Source: Lycorma delicatula (lineage: Eukaryota; Arthropoda; Insecta; Hemiptera; Fulgoridae). From it: 64,000 nt of DNA. The translations under genes and the position numbers were made by a program. Positions 12,487-24,076 of the stretch are shown here, piece after piece. The stretch covers positions 295,136,647-295,200,646 of the forward strand of contig NC_134455.1 in assembly GCF_047948215.1 (NCBI RefSeq), read 5' to 3'. The first letter of the stretch is position 1. Each line of letters opens with the position of its first letter. The notes below the pieces were generated by a model. That model was not told the origin of the DNA. It was given only the letters and a program-made list of their open reading frames with translations, and did not search any database.

Positions 12487-12606
12487 TTGTTCTCTTTTTC
12501 TTGTTTGATTTCCACTTCCTGTTTCTCTTTCAGCTGTGCTTTTTCCTTCGGCTCAAGAAATGTCATGCCGATTCCAAATTTTTCAGTTGGGTTGTTTGAA
12601 ACATTT
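12487..12606 (-). CDS. Zinc-finger gene, exon before the last (linker)
   Basis: The acceptor is TTTTTAG and the donor GTGAGT. The first base completes an Ile codon with the AT left by the exon at 16527-16669. The exon then encodes NVSNNPTEKFGIGMTFLEPK followed by a Lys/Glu/Gln-rich stretch (39 codons) and leaves AA for the next exon. It forms most of the 60-residue linker between fingers two and three and is probably helical and highly charged. Length, phase and splice sites fit both neighbours exactly. Confidence 0.85.
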
Positions 12607-12689
12607 CTAAAAAGTAAAACTAAAAAATATATACTCTAAATATTTATTAATTTCTTTACTTATACAACAATAGACTGACACTCTCTAAC

Positions 12690-12806
12690 AGCTGCCAATG
12701 GGTGACAATGAAGTTTGAAGAAAGTGAAAAATGACATGACTAATTGGGACTTGAACCCAGAACTTCCAGATGAAAGACAGAACCATTACTACCTTGCCAT
12801 AGAGTT
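12690..12806 (-). mobile_element. tRNA-like SINE remnant, family B related
   Basis: On the minus strand the sequence contains GGTTCTGTCTTTCATCTGG followed by TTCTGGGTTCAAGTCCC. This looks like the anticodon arm and B box of a tRNA(Glu)-like gene. It has the same general layout as the SINE at 34403-34575. The ends are not defined. Confidence 0.5.
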
Positions 12807-13181
12807 TGGCAATATTATAATAATAATGCTCAATAATTAACAACAATAAATCAATAAAAACTTTCCTTATCTACATGTAATAATCTAATATTATTTTTTC
12901 AAAATTTAATTCCAACAATAAAATTTTTTACTTAGATTTTTCTTATGCCACTTCAAAAATAATTTGTTTTTTTGGGGAAATTACATTTTAGAATAATTTT
13001 GACAGAAAATGGCATTTATTTTCTCACTTGATTAATTTAATATTTTATTTTTAAATAAACCACTACAGTAAAATTCTTATCTGTAAAATACTTATTACTT
13101 AATTTAATTTTGCTTAGCATAATTTTTCCCTTTTTCTTTGTTATTCTTATAATAAATATATAAACATATTATATACACATA

Positions 13182-16085
13182 CAGTGTGTCCGTAAAATAA
13201 TAGTGGGGTTTTAAATGGTTATAGCTTTGGAACAAAGAATTGTAGAGATGAACTATATGTTAAATGAAAGCGAAATACTTTAAGTTTGTGTGCAAAAGCT
13301 TGCACATGTGTGTTGAATTTCCAATGCACACAAGCATTACGTGCATGTTAGTCATCATGTTTGCGGTGCAAAGGAAGGTTCAAAGTGTGTTATGAGCGTG
13401 TTGTGGGCTGCTATGTTTGAATCAATTACACGTGTTAGGCATGAATACAGTCATGTGTAAAATGAAGACCCCCTGCATGAAGATAACATTTGACGATGGG
13501 ACAAACAAATTAAAAAACAGACAGCCTACTGAAGTAAACACGTCCAAGACAGCCATCACTGTCTGATGAAATGACTGAAGCAGTGTAAACAAGTTTCTTG
13601 CGTACCTTGAAGTTACCTATGTGCAAGTGATTTAGACAGTTGGACATTCCTAAAACAACTGTTCACAATGTATTAAAAAGATGATTACATTTCACTGCGT
13701 ACAAAATTCAGGTGTTTCAACAACTTTATCCACAGGAAAATTTGGTTTGCTTGGCATTTCTTCTGCCACCACCCCAATTGGTTGCCCTACAGCATAAGAC
13801 TGAATGTCTGTGTCACAAACAGCTACTGAACCACAAAACAGTTTAGCAACCAGTATCCTAACTAGCTCCTAGAGCTAACCTAAAAGTGTGAGTGGAATAA
13901 GCATGGTACCATACACCATTTGCTTGCGTGTCCCACCACCCACTTATTATATATCACTAAAATGGGTAGGTGCACCCCGTCAACTACTAAAACATATATG
14001 ACTATCAATAATTAATTTATCTTGTCAAAGAGAGCAATTTTCTACCCTGCTTAGGCCACTGAATACCAGCAAGTACCTGTCCACCATTAAAGTGCTTGGA
14101 GCCTTTAATCTGGCTGGTAGCCATCCATATCTCTAAGTTAGCTTTCTACAGCAGCGCGGTTTCTACAGCTTATCAACTGCCAGGTGGAACTGAAACAAAT
14201 ATTGGTTTAAATTTACATGATTGGAGAGCATGCGAGCTCCCATTGCCCTTAAAAACAAAGGAGAGGCATACCGTCCCTCCAGATCCTGTACAAATCATTC
14301 AAGGACCTTCCCTTAGTCGTGGTGTGCCATTCTTGCTGCCATGCTATCGTGAGGCTGTAAAGCCTTCTCTGCAGGCGAGCGATGGGCAACTGAATGAAAT
14401 TTAGAACTGGTGCACTGAGATCACAGTTCCATTCTGATACAGGCCTGGCTCGAAACCACATCCCAAATATCTCAGCCTCCCTGCCTCTTCGCAATTCTCA
14501 CATGGCTGCCTGAACTTTCACCACTAAATCGATTGGGAGAGCCTTTCCCAATACAGTGGTAGCCTCATAGGAGACTGTTTTAAAAACACCAGTGCATACA
14601 ATTAAGGCTCTGCACTGAGCACTCCTTAAATTTTGAATAACTGCTCGATTTTCCAACCTATGCACCCAAATGGAAGGTCATACTAATAAGAGGTCATACT
14701 TTCAGACATCTCGGTACACTATATACAGAAATGACGGTCTGACAGTCCGTAATCCTTTCAAGTAATGCTAAGCTTGTGCATCACAGACAATGTCTGCCAC
14801 TACTTGTCTAATGTGGTTGCTAAACAACAACTTAAAACAAAACACCTAGGCACTTATGAACTTGAACTTAGCTGTTTACACAGCCTTCATATTTAATGCA
14901 GGGGTTACAACTGTATGATAATTTGTCTACATCCTTCAGAAGCAAAAACTTCGTCTTGGGCACAGAAATCCTTAAATTTTGAATGTCCATCCAGCCCTCT
15001 GCGGTTGACAAAGCCGCCTGCGCTCGATCTTCTAGCTGCGGTCATGGTCTGCACGAACTAACAGGAGACAGTCATCGGTGAAAGCCTGGGCCGTGACCCC
15101 TTCCAGGAATGTCAGTCCCAAAAATCCGTCGAATACCAGGTTCCACAGCAAGGGACCAAGAACGGAGCCCTGCGAGCTTCCCCTGGTGACAGACTTTTCC
15201 ACAACCAGGTGTGCATCCTTAAATAGAGCTGTGCAATCAGAAAAGTAGTCATGTAATACGGCCTGCAGGGCTATGGGAACATTGTGGCATTCCAACTGAT
15301 AGAGGACAAAACTCCAACGCAAGGAAGGAAATGCTGCCTCAACTATCCACAGGACAAAGTGAAACTATTTGATTTTGTTGCAGACATTTTGGATAGGTTA
15401 GAGTAGGATGATTTTTTAAACAAGTTCATTTTCATTGACAAAGCAATATTTCATTTTCCGGACAAGTACATTGGCATAATGTTTGTATATGGGATATTGA
15501 ACCTCCACGTAATGTTACTGAACATCAGTGTAACTGAAGATGACAATGTGTGATACATTATGGGACAAGACAGTTATTGGCTTCTTTTTTGCTGAAAAAA
15601 AAAAAACAATAATGGGGAATATTGTTCTGATATGTTAAAAGGGTATGCAGTGCTCTGAATGCTGGCAAATACCATTTTCCAGTTAGATCGAGCTCCTCTA
15701 CATTTTGCCGAAACCATGGTTTTTTTAACAAAACATTTCCTCAGCAATGGGTTGAACGAGAAGGGTGGATTGCCTTGCCTCACAATCTCCAGACCTTACT
15801 CCCATCGATTTCTATTTTTTGGGCTATATAAAAACACAAGTGTACTCTGTTCAAATTTGAAATGTGGACCATTTAAAAGAAAGGAACACTGAAGCTGTTT
15901 CTTCTATCATGCAAGATGTTTTCTGTCTATAAGCAAGAAATTGAATATTGCTTTGATGTTTACAGGGCAACCAAGGGAGCAAACATCAAAATCTACTTAA
16001 GAGGTCAGAAACTTGGAGTGTTTCTCTTTCATTAAATATATATTTCATCTCTACAATGCTTTGTTCTGAATCTATAATCCTAAAA
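13182..16085 (+). mobile_element. Tc1/mariner-like element, decayed, split by an R1-type LINE
   Basis: The left end begins ACAGTGTGTCCGTAAAATAA after a TA. An inner terminal block with ACAAAG.ATTGTAGAGATGAA and TTAAATGAAAG.GAAA at about 13225-13290 recurs inverted at about 16025-16075. The decayed coding sequence is on the plus strand. The N-terminal part (13480-13737) has a helix-turn-helix-like block resembling Tc1/mariner relatives. After the LINE it continues at 15344 (YPQDKVKLFDFVADIL), then a DKAIFHFPDK-like block near 15460 where the DE(A)xFH motif is expected, then a C-terminal region near 15940-16000. Many stops are present. The outermost right bases do not match the left well. Confidence 0.7.
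13738..15343 (-). mobile_element. 5'-truncated R1-clade LINE with 11-bp target duplication
   Basis: The insertion is flanked by TATCCACAGGA at 13727-13737 and 15344-15354. On the minus strand it begins inside the reverse transcriptase domain, with SSQGSVLGPLLWNLVFDGFL and then QAFTDDCLLLV (frame 15322-15032); the catalytic box reads TDD. It continues through a damaged C-terminal region (14494-14249) and an untranslated tail ending near 13738. The tail GAAATGCCAAGCAAAC is shared with the copies at 55207-55735 and 58346-59221. R1 relatives usually insert in 28S rDNA or other fixed sites; this one sits in a transposon, so its targeting differs. Confidence 0.85.
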
Positions 16086-16526
16086 AATTTGAATTTTGGA
16101 GTTTTTTTTACCTGGAGCCCTCATTGAAAGCTTTTCAACGATAAATCCTACATGGTACTTATTTTCATTGGTTTCAGAATTATAACCAAATAAAATCTCA
16201 ATAAATGAAATAATTGGATCTTACAAGGGGAAAACATACTGATTCGAATACAACTTCATTTCCTTTTTTTTCTTTTTTTTTTAATGCATTGATTTATTCT
16301 TCATATTGAATTATTAACCTCTGTAAAAAAATGTTTACACTAAATAATAATTCAATAACAATTTTATGTAATTAAATAGGCATACAAAATGTGGTGTTCA
16401 CATCAGATGTTTTAATTTCAAATAACTTTTAAAATAAGACTTTTGCAATAAAATATTTTAATGAATTGATAAAACTTTACAGCAAAAACTCAGAAATTAA
16501 CCATAAAAAAATAGTTTGATACTTAC

Positions 16527-16669
16527 ATGCTTGTTTTTGATTTCTCATTTATTTGATAACCTCTTCTTAAAGCTTTAATATGATTTTTACCTGCATAATG
16601 TTCTTCGGCATTGTTAACTGATGTAAGAACTAATTTACATACATCACAATATGTATCACCTTGTTTCAA
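16527..16669 (-). CDS. Zinc-finger gene, exon with finger two
   Basis: The acceptor is GTTTTTACAG and the donor GTAAGT. The exon starts in phase 0 (LKQGDTYC) and ends leaving AT. It contains a whole U1-type finger: CDVC, 12 residues, H, YAGKN, H, followed by a basic segment (IKALRRGYQINEKSK). The HYAGKxH signature matches finger one, so the two fingers look like an internal duplication, as in ZNF346/ZMAT3 proteins. Confidence 0.88.
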
Positions 16670-17239
16670 CTGTAAAAACATAAACCAATACCATTAGATA
16701 GGTTTTAAGAACTTTATAACAGCATTAATATAAAGTAAGATATGTCAAAATGAAAACTGAATAAGTCTGCAAATTAAAGGTAACATTATTTCAGAACACT
16801 GGACAACAATGTCCCATTGTTACAATGAATACATCATTCCTAAAAGGACAAATGAAAATTTAGAATGCATTTTGTTTTAATTTAATCTTAATATTGACTA
16901 TGTGTTCCTCTCCAAAAGTACTACAGAATCTAGGAATTACTAACAAAGTCTGAGATTTGGTAAAGGTAAAATAATGATATTCACCTCTCTGTGGTAAAAA
17001 GGGGGCAATGACTGTATATTAAAAACTACTATATGTACAAGCAGTTAACAAATGAAGGAACTGAGTTTCTCTTGGTGTAGGGAGTCCCTCTTAATACAAG
17101 TGCCAATGGCCTCTTCAAAGCATGATAAGCAGTGATGGGTACAGTGCACTCTACCGCCCTGTGGGTGGGAAATTCCCCCAAATATGGAGGAACTTCTTAA
17201 AGAAATCAGTAAATAAATAAATATATATATGTGTGTCTG

Positions 17240-17382
17240 TGTGTTTGCGATAAAAATGTGCATATCTTTAATATTATTGACATAATATTGTTAAATTATT
17301 GTAACATGTATAAACAACACATATTATGTCAATAATATTATTAAAGATATTATGTCTATTGCACTTTTTTATCACAAACACA
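17240..17382. repeat. Fold-back hairpin, about 50-bp arms
   Basis: Bases 17240-17290 and 17320-17382 are inverted copies. Both contain TGTGTTTG.GATAAAAA, TGCA, ATCTTTAATA and ATTATTGACATAATAT. The right arm has about 12 extra bases. It lies at the 3' end of the Jockey-type LINE. It could be a small MITE-like insertion or a templated inversion. Confidence 0.7.
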
Positions 17383-17399
17383 GGTCACAATGAGTCAGC

Positions 17400-19745
17400 C
17401 ATTGCAGTGCTTCGGGGGTAAGATCACAGATGTCTTGTAGCAAGCTCCTAAAAATGTGACAAACCAGGACCAGGTGGGTTTGCTCTTCAGCTCCACATCA
17501 GTTGCATAGTGGGCTTTCTGCAGATCTCCATTGGGTCAGGCTTTTATTGTAGATATCACGATTATGCGAATAGTGTTGATGTTGCACTACTGTCTTCTGG
17601 GAAGAGTAAATCCTGGTACCCTCAGAGTTAGATCTCTCACAAGGTTGGAGTTAGTGGTATTCTGACCTTGCCATAGAGATGTCCAGTGGTCCTTTGTGTT
17701 GAAATCGTTGGCTGCTAAAGGTGGATGTCTGGACTTCAGTCTTGGGTGCTGTTTAAGAAAATCTATATCAGCATGAATAAGTAGAGAGAGGGTTAGCATT
17801 ATATTTTTCTAACTATAACTTGAGGGCTGCCAATCGTCTAGAAGTCCAGTTTGGGAGAGTGCGATATTACTCAGTAATGGTAGCCAGTAGAGCGAAGTTG
17901 TTCCAATGGTTCGCTAGCCTGATTCAGATGTGGCAGCTATAATCCAGACAGGAGCACAATATTCTGCAGTTGAATGTATAAGGGCTAGTGCACTGAGTTT
18001 TAGAGTTTTAGTGGTAGCTCCCACAAGATGAATTGGCCAACTTCTGAATCAGGCTGGCTCTAGTTTTAACTTTAGTCGATAATTTTTCAAGGTGCTGTTT
18101 AAAAGTGTTCTGTCAGCCATGACACTGAGGTATATCAGGTGTAGGTTATGTTCCAGTGCGACTCCTTCATAGTTAACAGCAAGAGCTTCCCTGTTGTTAA
18201 CAGAATGCCATGACTTCAGTTTTATTTGGATTTCCCATTTTTGAAATATTTACTGATTGTGCCAAGATCTTCTGTCAGTACCGCTTCAGTTTGGGCTAGA
18301 TTCGAGCTTTGGGTACCAATGGCAATATCGTCTGCATACATGAATTTTTGAGATGTAGTTAGTGGTATATCCAAGATATAAATATTAAACAATAGAGGTG
18401 CCAGTATGGATCCTTGTGATAGGCCATTTTGTCGACTATGGAAAATGCTTCGCTTTTCATTGAGATTTACTTGGAAAAGTCTATCACTCAGCAGCTCATT
18501 CAGTAAACTAAGGAATGATTTGCAAGGAACAAGCTGGTACACCTTGAGTAGTAGCATGCAGCTAGGCAGCATGGAATAAATTCCATGCTGCCTTGCTGCT
18601 GTGCTTAAAGTTGAGGGTCTTCAGCGTTTCTTTCCATTTAACTGTTCTAGCATTGTTTAGGGCTTCTAGCAATTTCTCACCTATTACCTGGTCTCTTGTG
18701 CATTCGTAAGCATTATACAGTTCTTGGCACGCTACATTCCAACAGGGAAAATAGGATTTTATTACTCCTCGAAGGATGTGTTTTTGGCAAAGCTGATTAC
18801 TAGAGCATCAAATCTTTTACAGTTTTCTATTTTTGATGGGATCCATCTGATATCATCCTGTAGTAGCTTTTTGAATTTATCCCAGTTGGCTTTCCTAAAA
18901 TTCCATCTAGGTAAAGAACGAGAAATCATCCTTATGATTGAGTTATGTGATGGGAATTGTTATGCCTACAGTGGTGACTATTGGTCTGTGTTAAGAATTT
19001 GGAAAGTTGTCAAGTATTTCTCTGACAGTGTGGCATAGTTGTGCGCCTGTGATTATAAAAATTAGGTCAGGATTGTAGCCCTTCCTCCACCTTGCAGAAT
19101 GAAATGCGAGTTTCTGCTCAGCATCAAAAAGAGTAGTTTAAGGTTGTTTCTTTCTGCCCAATGTACAACGGTTATGCCATGTGTATTGTCATTATATCCC
19201 CAAATTTGGTGATGTCAGTTAAAATCTTCTGTATACATAGAAGGATAATTAAAAATGGGAATTACACCATTAGACCACTGTGCGCTTGGAGGTTTATAAA
19301 TGCTGATGATTGTCACTTCTTTGACCTTTACATCTAGTACAAAAAACTCTTGTGAGGAAGATGAGTGGGTTATTGAAACATTATCAATTCCTATTTTAAT
19401 ATATGTAGCAATTTCATATTTTGGCTGATTTATTGCTGCAGAAAGTATACCCTGGTATAAAGCCTTGTGATTGAATTTTGCAATTGTCAACTGCGTGTGT
19501 TTCCTGGATTGTGATAATATCAAGTTTAAATTTAATTGATAACTTACTAATGTATTCACATTTAATACGGCTGATACTTTCTATGTTGATTTGGCATACT
19601 CTTATTCTGGAGCCAATTATCAAAATGTCCTGAGGAGGACTGTTACAAAGTTTGGTTTGCCTTGTTTTCATTGCAATGTTTTCGCTAGGAAATAAAGAGA
19701 ACGAAAAGACAGTGTGGCAGTGGTAATAGAATACAGAAGGCAATG
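17400..19745 (-). mobile_element. Jockey-clade LINE, decayed
   Basis: Read on the minus strand. The apurinic-type endonuclease starts near 19743 (IRVCQINIESISRIKCEYIS, then IITIQETHA) and continues in a second frame to 19215 (VTIISIYKPPSAQW). A linker follows (GYNPDLIFI, RWNFRKANW, NARTVKWKETLKTLN). The reverse transcriptase resumes at 18572 with GLSQGSILAPLLFNIYI and MYADDIA. Reverse transcriptase motifs before this point, including the FxDLxxAFD box, are missing at about 18560-18595, exactly where a 13-bp palindrome stands. The rest to 17400 is degenerate. It is a dead copy. Confidence 0.82.
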
Positions 19746-19869
19746 GAAAACCACTATATTAAAGATCCTAGTGATAATTCCTTGCATTGTACTATGATGC
19801 TGGCTTCTTCTGTTGAATGTTCCAGAGTAAAAATTGGTTGGATCTCCAAGAGGAACAACAAATGAAGTT

Positions 19870-21443
19870 AAAAGACCAATTACGTATAAAAACTTGGAAT
19901 GTTAAACTTCATTAGACTGGAAAGTTAGAGAACTAATGAAGATAAATAGAATAGATGGATATATTAGGATTGTAAGGTGGGAAGAGAGTGAAATGAAAAT
20001 TGAAAAAGTTACTTTATTCTTTCTGGAAGAAAGAAAGAAAAAACAGGATGGCAATAATTATGAAGAATGAAATAGCAAAAATTGGTGCAAAAAGTATGTT
20101 ATATAAATGAAAGATTAATACTGTTAAGGAATGGAATGTTATTCCATCTTATTATATTTTCATCTTGAAAATATAATTAGATCAGAAAAGGACTACTGTA
20201 AACTACTGATGGGAGACTGGAATGGTGTGGTTGGAGAAGGTAAAGAAACAAGTGTGGTAGGAAAGTTTGGTTTAGAGGTAAGGAATGGAAGGGGAACAGT
20301 AGGTGAATTTTACCAATTGAAAAAATTTACTTATAACCAACACTGTTCAAAAACCACAAGTTAAGGAGGAAAACATAAAAAGCTAGGGGGGAAAGATGAC
20401 TGAAGGAAGAATGCAATAAAATTGAGATAATGGAAAAGAAAGGTCAATATGATGTTCAGGAAAGTGAATTAATTACTATTGAAAGCAATTACAGAAAGGA
20501 TGAATAAAAAATTAACTGGAATAGATGAACTTCCCACAGAATTTTGTAAATGCTTAAAGAAGGAAGGAGTGGAAGAAATGGATAAAACTGTAAAAGCAGT
20601 AATGATACCTATTCCGAAGAAAATTGGTACCAGAAAATGTACAGAAAAAAGAACAATATGTTTGAAAGCCCATGCCACTAAAATATTTTTGAGTTTTAAA
20701 CCAGAAGAGAGTAAAACTAATGGAAGAAAATGCAGAGAAGAACAGTTTACGCTTCAGGAAAGAAAGGAACCAGATATGCCATCATGCTACTAAGATGTTT
20801 GGAGACATACTTACAGATGAAGAGGAATTGGTCTGTTTCATAGATTTAGAGAAGGCAGACAAATGGGAGAAAATGAGGGAATCTTAAAGAGAAAAAAGTA
20901 GAATAGGAAGAAAGAAGGTTAATTAAAGAATTACACATGACACAAATTGCAACAATGAATCTAAATAAGAATAAAAACTGACTGGATGGATATAGGTAAG
21001 GATGCTGCCTCTCATCGACACTATTCAACATCTGCACTAAATATATGATAAGAAACATAATAAGAAAGAGAAGAAGGAAAAAGTATAAGAGGATGAAAAA
21101 TAAGACGCATAAGGTTTACTGATGATGTGGTAATTTTAGTGATGGCACATATACACTTCAAAGATTATTAAATGTCCTGTAGGAAGGAGTGAAAGAGAAT
21201 GGAATGAGAATAAATATAGGAAAAAGTAGTGTGATGGAAGTAGGCAACAAAGAGGATTAGTGATATGGACAAATGAAGGAAGAATAAAGAAAATAAAAAA
21301 TTATAGATATTTGTGTATTTACAGATATTTTTGTATTTTATATAGATATTTGTTGACAGAAGAAAGGATGAGTCCACAGGAAATAAAAGGAAGAGCACCA
21401 ATGGAAAAGGAAACCTTTAATAAGAAGATGGAATTACTATATA
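19870..21443 (+). mobile_element. Old LINE of the one-ORF APE type, 5' and middle part
   Basis: Endonuclease traces start near 19880 and include GDWNGVVGEGKETSVVGKFG at 20213-20275. Reverse transcriptase traces follow, with AVMIPIPKKIGTRKC at 20595-20640 and a GATGATGTGGTAATTTTAGT (DDVVILV-like) box near 21120. It is much more diverged than the copies at 1, 28.7 and 37.7 kb, so it is an older lineage. It breaks off at 21443, where a mariner end begins. Its C-terminal part continues at 25404. Confidence 0.75.
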
Positions 21444-21967
21444 CGAGAGTTTTTTTTTCAAGGTCCGATCGGATGCAAAATAAAAACCCGCGCAAAAATC
21501 AGATGAACCTTTGGCATATGTGTTGCACAGCATCTCTAGTATGGCCTTCAATCATACCGCATCACTTTGTTTAGTTCTGAACATGCAGCTAGGATGTAAA
21601 CATGTCTACAATAATAGCATCTCCCGCCAAGTGCGAAGTGCATGCGGTAATTCATTTTCTTCAAACTGAGGGGTGTAATGCAGCTGAAATTCATAGAGGA
21701 ATAAGTAATGTGTGCGGTGAAACTTCAATGAGTGACAGCAAAGTGCGACAATGGTGCAGGAACTTTAACGCAGGATGTACAGATGTTCATGATGCAGGCA
21801 GTCCTGGAAGGAAGCAAGTGTCAATCGATGATCTCGTTGAGCGAGTGGATGAGGAAATTCGAAAAATCGTCGGTTCACAATTTCTGTATTGAGTGATTCA
21901 TTTCCTGAAATTTCAAGGTCAGCTCTCTACACCATTTTGCGTGAGAGACCTCACGCAAAATGGTGTA
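21444..21967 (+). mobile_element. 5' part of a mariner (SETMAR-type transposase), truncated at a hairpin
   Basis: It begins after TA with CGAGAGTTTTTTTTTCAAGG, the terminal repeat shared with 24077-25401. The frame 21602-21892 matches the N-terminal helix-turn-helix region of that copy: PAKCEVHAVIHFLQTEGCNA, SDSKVRQWCRNF, GRKQVSIDDLVERVDE. It ends at 21945-21967 in a perfect 18-bp fold-back. The catalytic domain is absent. Confidence 0.85.
21928..21967. repeat. Perfect 18-bp palindrome with 4-nt loop
   Basis: TACACCATTTTGCGTGAG (21928-21945), loop AGAC, then its exact inverse (21950-21967). The related mariner at 24560-24590 has the left arm region but continues normally, so the right arm is an acquired inverted copy. 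Confidence 0.9.
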
Positions 21968-21989
21968 TTTATCGATTAATTTATTTATA

Positions 21990-22510
21990 TTTTTGAAATT
22001 GCTTAAAAGTCTTAACAGTTCACTGAAACATTAAACTTTATTTAGGTGTACTTTTCACTAGACATGACTTTTTTCAGAAATGGTATGTTTGTTTTTTTAA
22101 TTACATCATAAAATTCACAACAAGAAAGTTCTGAATTAATTTTAACAATTAGCAGATGTTTAACAGTAGATACTGAAAGTCTACCCCTGTCTACAGACCA
22201 AATATTCCCCGTAATTGAAAAAACTCTCTCAACTGGAACAGATATCCCAGGCAGACATCGCAAACTCAACCGTTTTAGAAATATTGCAACATGAAATATC
22301 AGTCATTTGAAACATCTTAAAAACTGTTTTCCACATCTCTTCAATAGTATCTGGAACTTTTTCAAAGCTTGAACCACAACCTACCCTTTGATTTTGAATT
22401 ACGTAGTTCAACAATGTACGTTCATCAAATAGATCATCAGTATTTATGCAATCTTTTATAATTTCATTAACAACTTGTTCACTCTCTTCTAAATCAGATC
22501 AGGCAATTTC
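21990..22510 (-). mobile_element. hAT transposase remnant (C-terminal dimerisation domain)
   Basis: The minus-strand frame 22269-22042 reads LPGISVPVERVFSITGNIWS followed by DRGRLSVSTVKHLLIVKIN. This is the conserved C-terminal dimerisation block of hAT transposases (LPxxSxxxERxFS...R..L....V..L). Upstream frames to about 22500 (TIEEMWKTVFKMF, LLNYVIQNQR, EESEQVVNEII) belong to the same domain region but are frameshifted. No terminal repeats are seen. It is a fragment only. Confidence 0.75.
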
Positions 22511-22667
22511 AGTTCTCAATAAAAAAGCCCCCTCCATTTCCACCACAATGGTCCAATGTTACCCATTAACGAACTCGACCGAAATTTTGGGTCGCTGTAT
22601 TTTATGGATAAATTTGAAAGTGATTGGCGCAAAATTACAGTAGTTATCGTGTCCAAAAGAAAGTGAA

Positions 22668-22715
22668 ATATATATATAAAACTGTATATCTTCGACATAT
22701 ATATATATATATAAT
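22668..22715. repeat. TA-rich microsatellite
   Basis: Two short (TA)n runs are separated by about 20 bases containing TCTTCGACA. It lies next to the hAT remnant. Confidence 0.7.
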
Positions 22716-22779
22716 AAAAATTGAAAATTTCGACAAATCTTCACGTCACAACGTGAAACCAGGACTGTCCGAGCTAATC

Positions 22780-22930
22780 TCGGACGTATAGTAAGCCTAC
22801 ATAATAAGGGCTAGGTACGGAGGGGGTGGTGTGGCAACCGCAACTGTCACATGGTGGGTGTCTTCCTCTACTGGGTCAGGATGCCCTGTAGCAACCAGCA
22901 GTTACGCTAATCCTCTTGCAATAACACTAT
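22780..22930 (+). repeat. Repeat sharing a GC-rich block with 57500-57590
   Basis: A GGGCTAG, ACG, AGGGGG, GGCAACCG, CACA, GGYGGGT, CTTYCC series occurs here and at about 57505-57590 in the same order and orientation. The second site lies in the R1-rich region, so this may be an R1 5' fragment. Homology is judged by eye only. Confidence 0.35.
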
Positions 22931-23328
22931 GAACTGTTGGATAATTCATTGGTAAACAGCAGCATCCAGTTTATTACAAAAAAAAAAAAACATAAGAATC
23001 CCATTATTCATGCCTTAAAACCGCACACCATAGAAAATGTCTGAATTTTTAGTACCCCAAGTCCGGTAGTTCTGAATTACTACTTGGTTCTTGAGAAAAG
23101 GTAAGTACAAGTATTCAAATTGTCGAACAATTCCTTGCCTTTCTTAATTAATATATGTTACTACCATTTATATATTTGTTTAAAAATAAATACTTGGATA
23201 ACTGTTGATTCTCTGAATTAATGGCTGCGGATTTTGAAGAAATATTTTCTTTAACTAAGGAGTATCAGTTTAAAAAAATCTTGAAATAACTGGTATAAAC
23301 GTTCATTTTTTAAAGCTCAGGCCTATCA

Positions 23329-23608
23329 GCCCACCGGGTTGGTCTAGTGGTTACCTCGTCATCACAAATCAGCTGATTTCGAAGTCGACAGTTCTAAGGT
23401 TCAAATCTTAGTAAAGGCAGTTACTTTTATACGGATTTGAATACTAGATTGTTCTTTGGTGGTTGGGTTTTAACAAATACACTTCTCAGAAGTGGTCGAC
23501 CTGAGACTGTACAAGATTACAATTCATTCACATTCATACATATCATCCTCATTCATCCTCTGAAGTAATACCTTACAGTGGTTCCAGAGGCTAAACAGAA
23601 AAAGAAAG
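23329..23608 (+). mobile_element. tRNA-derived SINE, family A, with target duplication
   Basis: Full-length copy from CCCACCGGGTTGGTCTAGTGG-type head to GAGGCTAAACAGAAAAAGAA tail. It is flanked by AGGCCTATCA (23319-23328) and AGGCCTATTA (23609-23618), a 10-bp duplication with one change. The B box reads GGTTCAAATCTTAG. Confidence 0.92.
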
Positions 23609-24076
23609 AGGCCTATTACAATTTTTAATTATCCTAAAATTTCCTGCTGTAGAAATATAAATACGAGATACTTTTACAAAGTACGCATATGTTAAAATAT
23701 AGTTGCGCTATTTTTAAATCAAACTTTTTCAATTTGATTTGCGTTTGGTTTTGGTTAAAATTGTTATCCCGGGTTTAGTGAAACTGATGAGAAGTCAAAT
23801 TTTACACAGGCTCTACAACTACTACAGAAGATATTAAAAAATTCAAAATGTTCTAATGTTTAAAATTTTGTAAACGTAGTTTGAAAAAATGCATTTATTT
23901 TTTTTATTTTTTTTGGTTAAATCTATTTTCAATTTTTTCTTTTGAGTTGTATCCCGGAAAATTAACGAAATAGGAATTCTGTCTGTGTAAAATGTAAAAT
24001 AATTGCAGAATTCACTTCTACCGAGAGTAATTGCTTTTCATATGAAGTGCCTTCTTATTGTATTTCTTGCATAATA

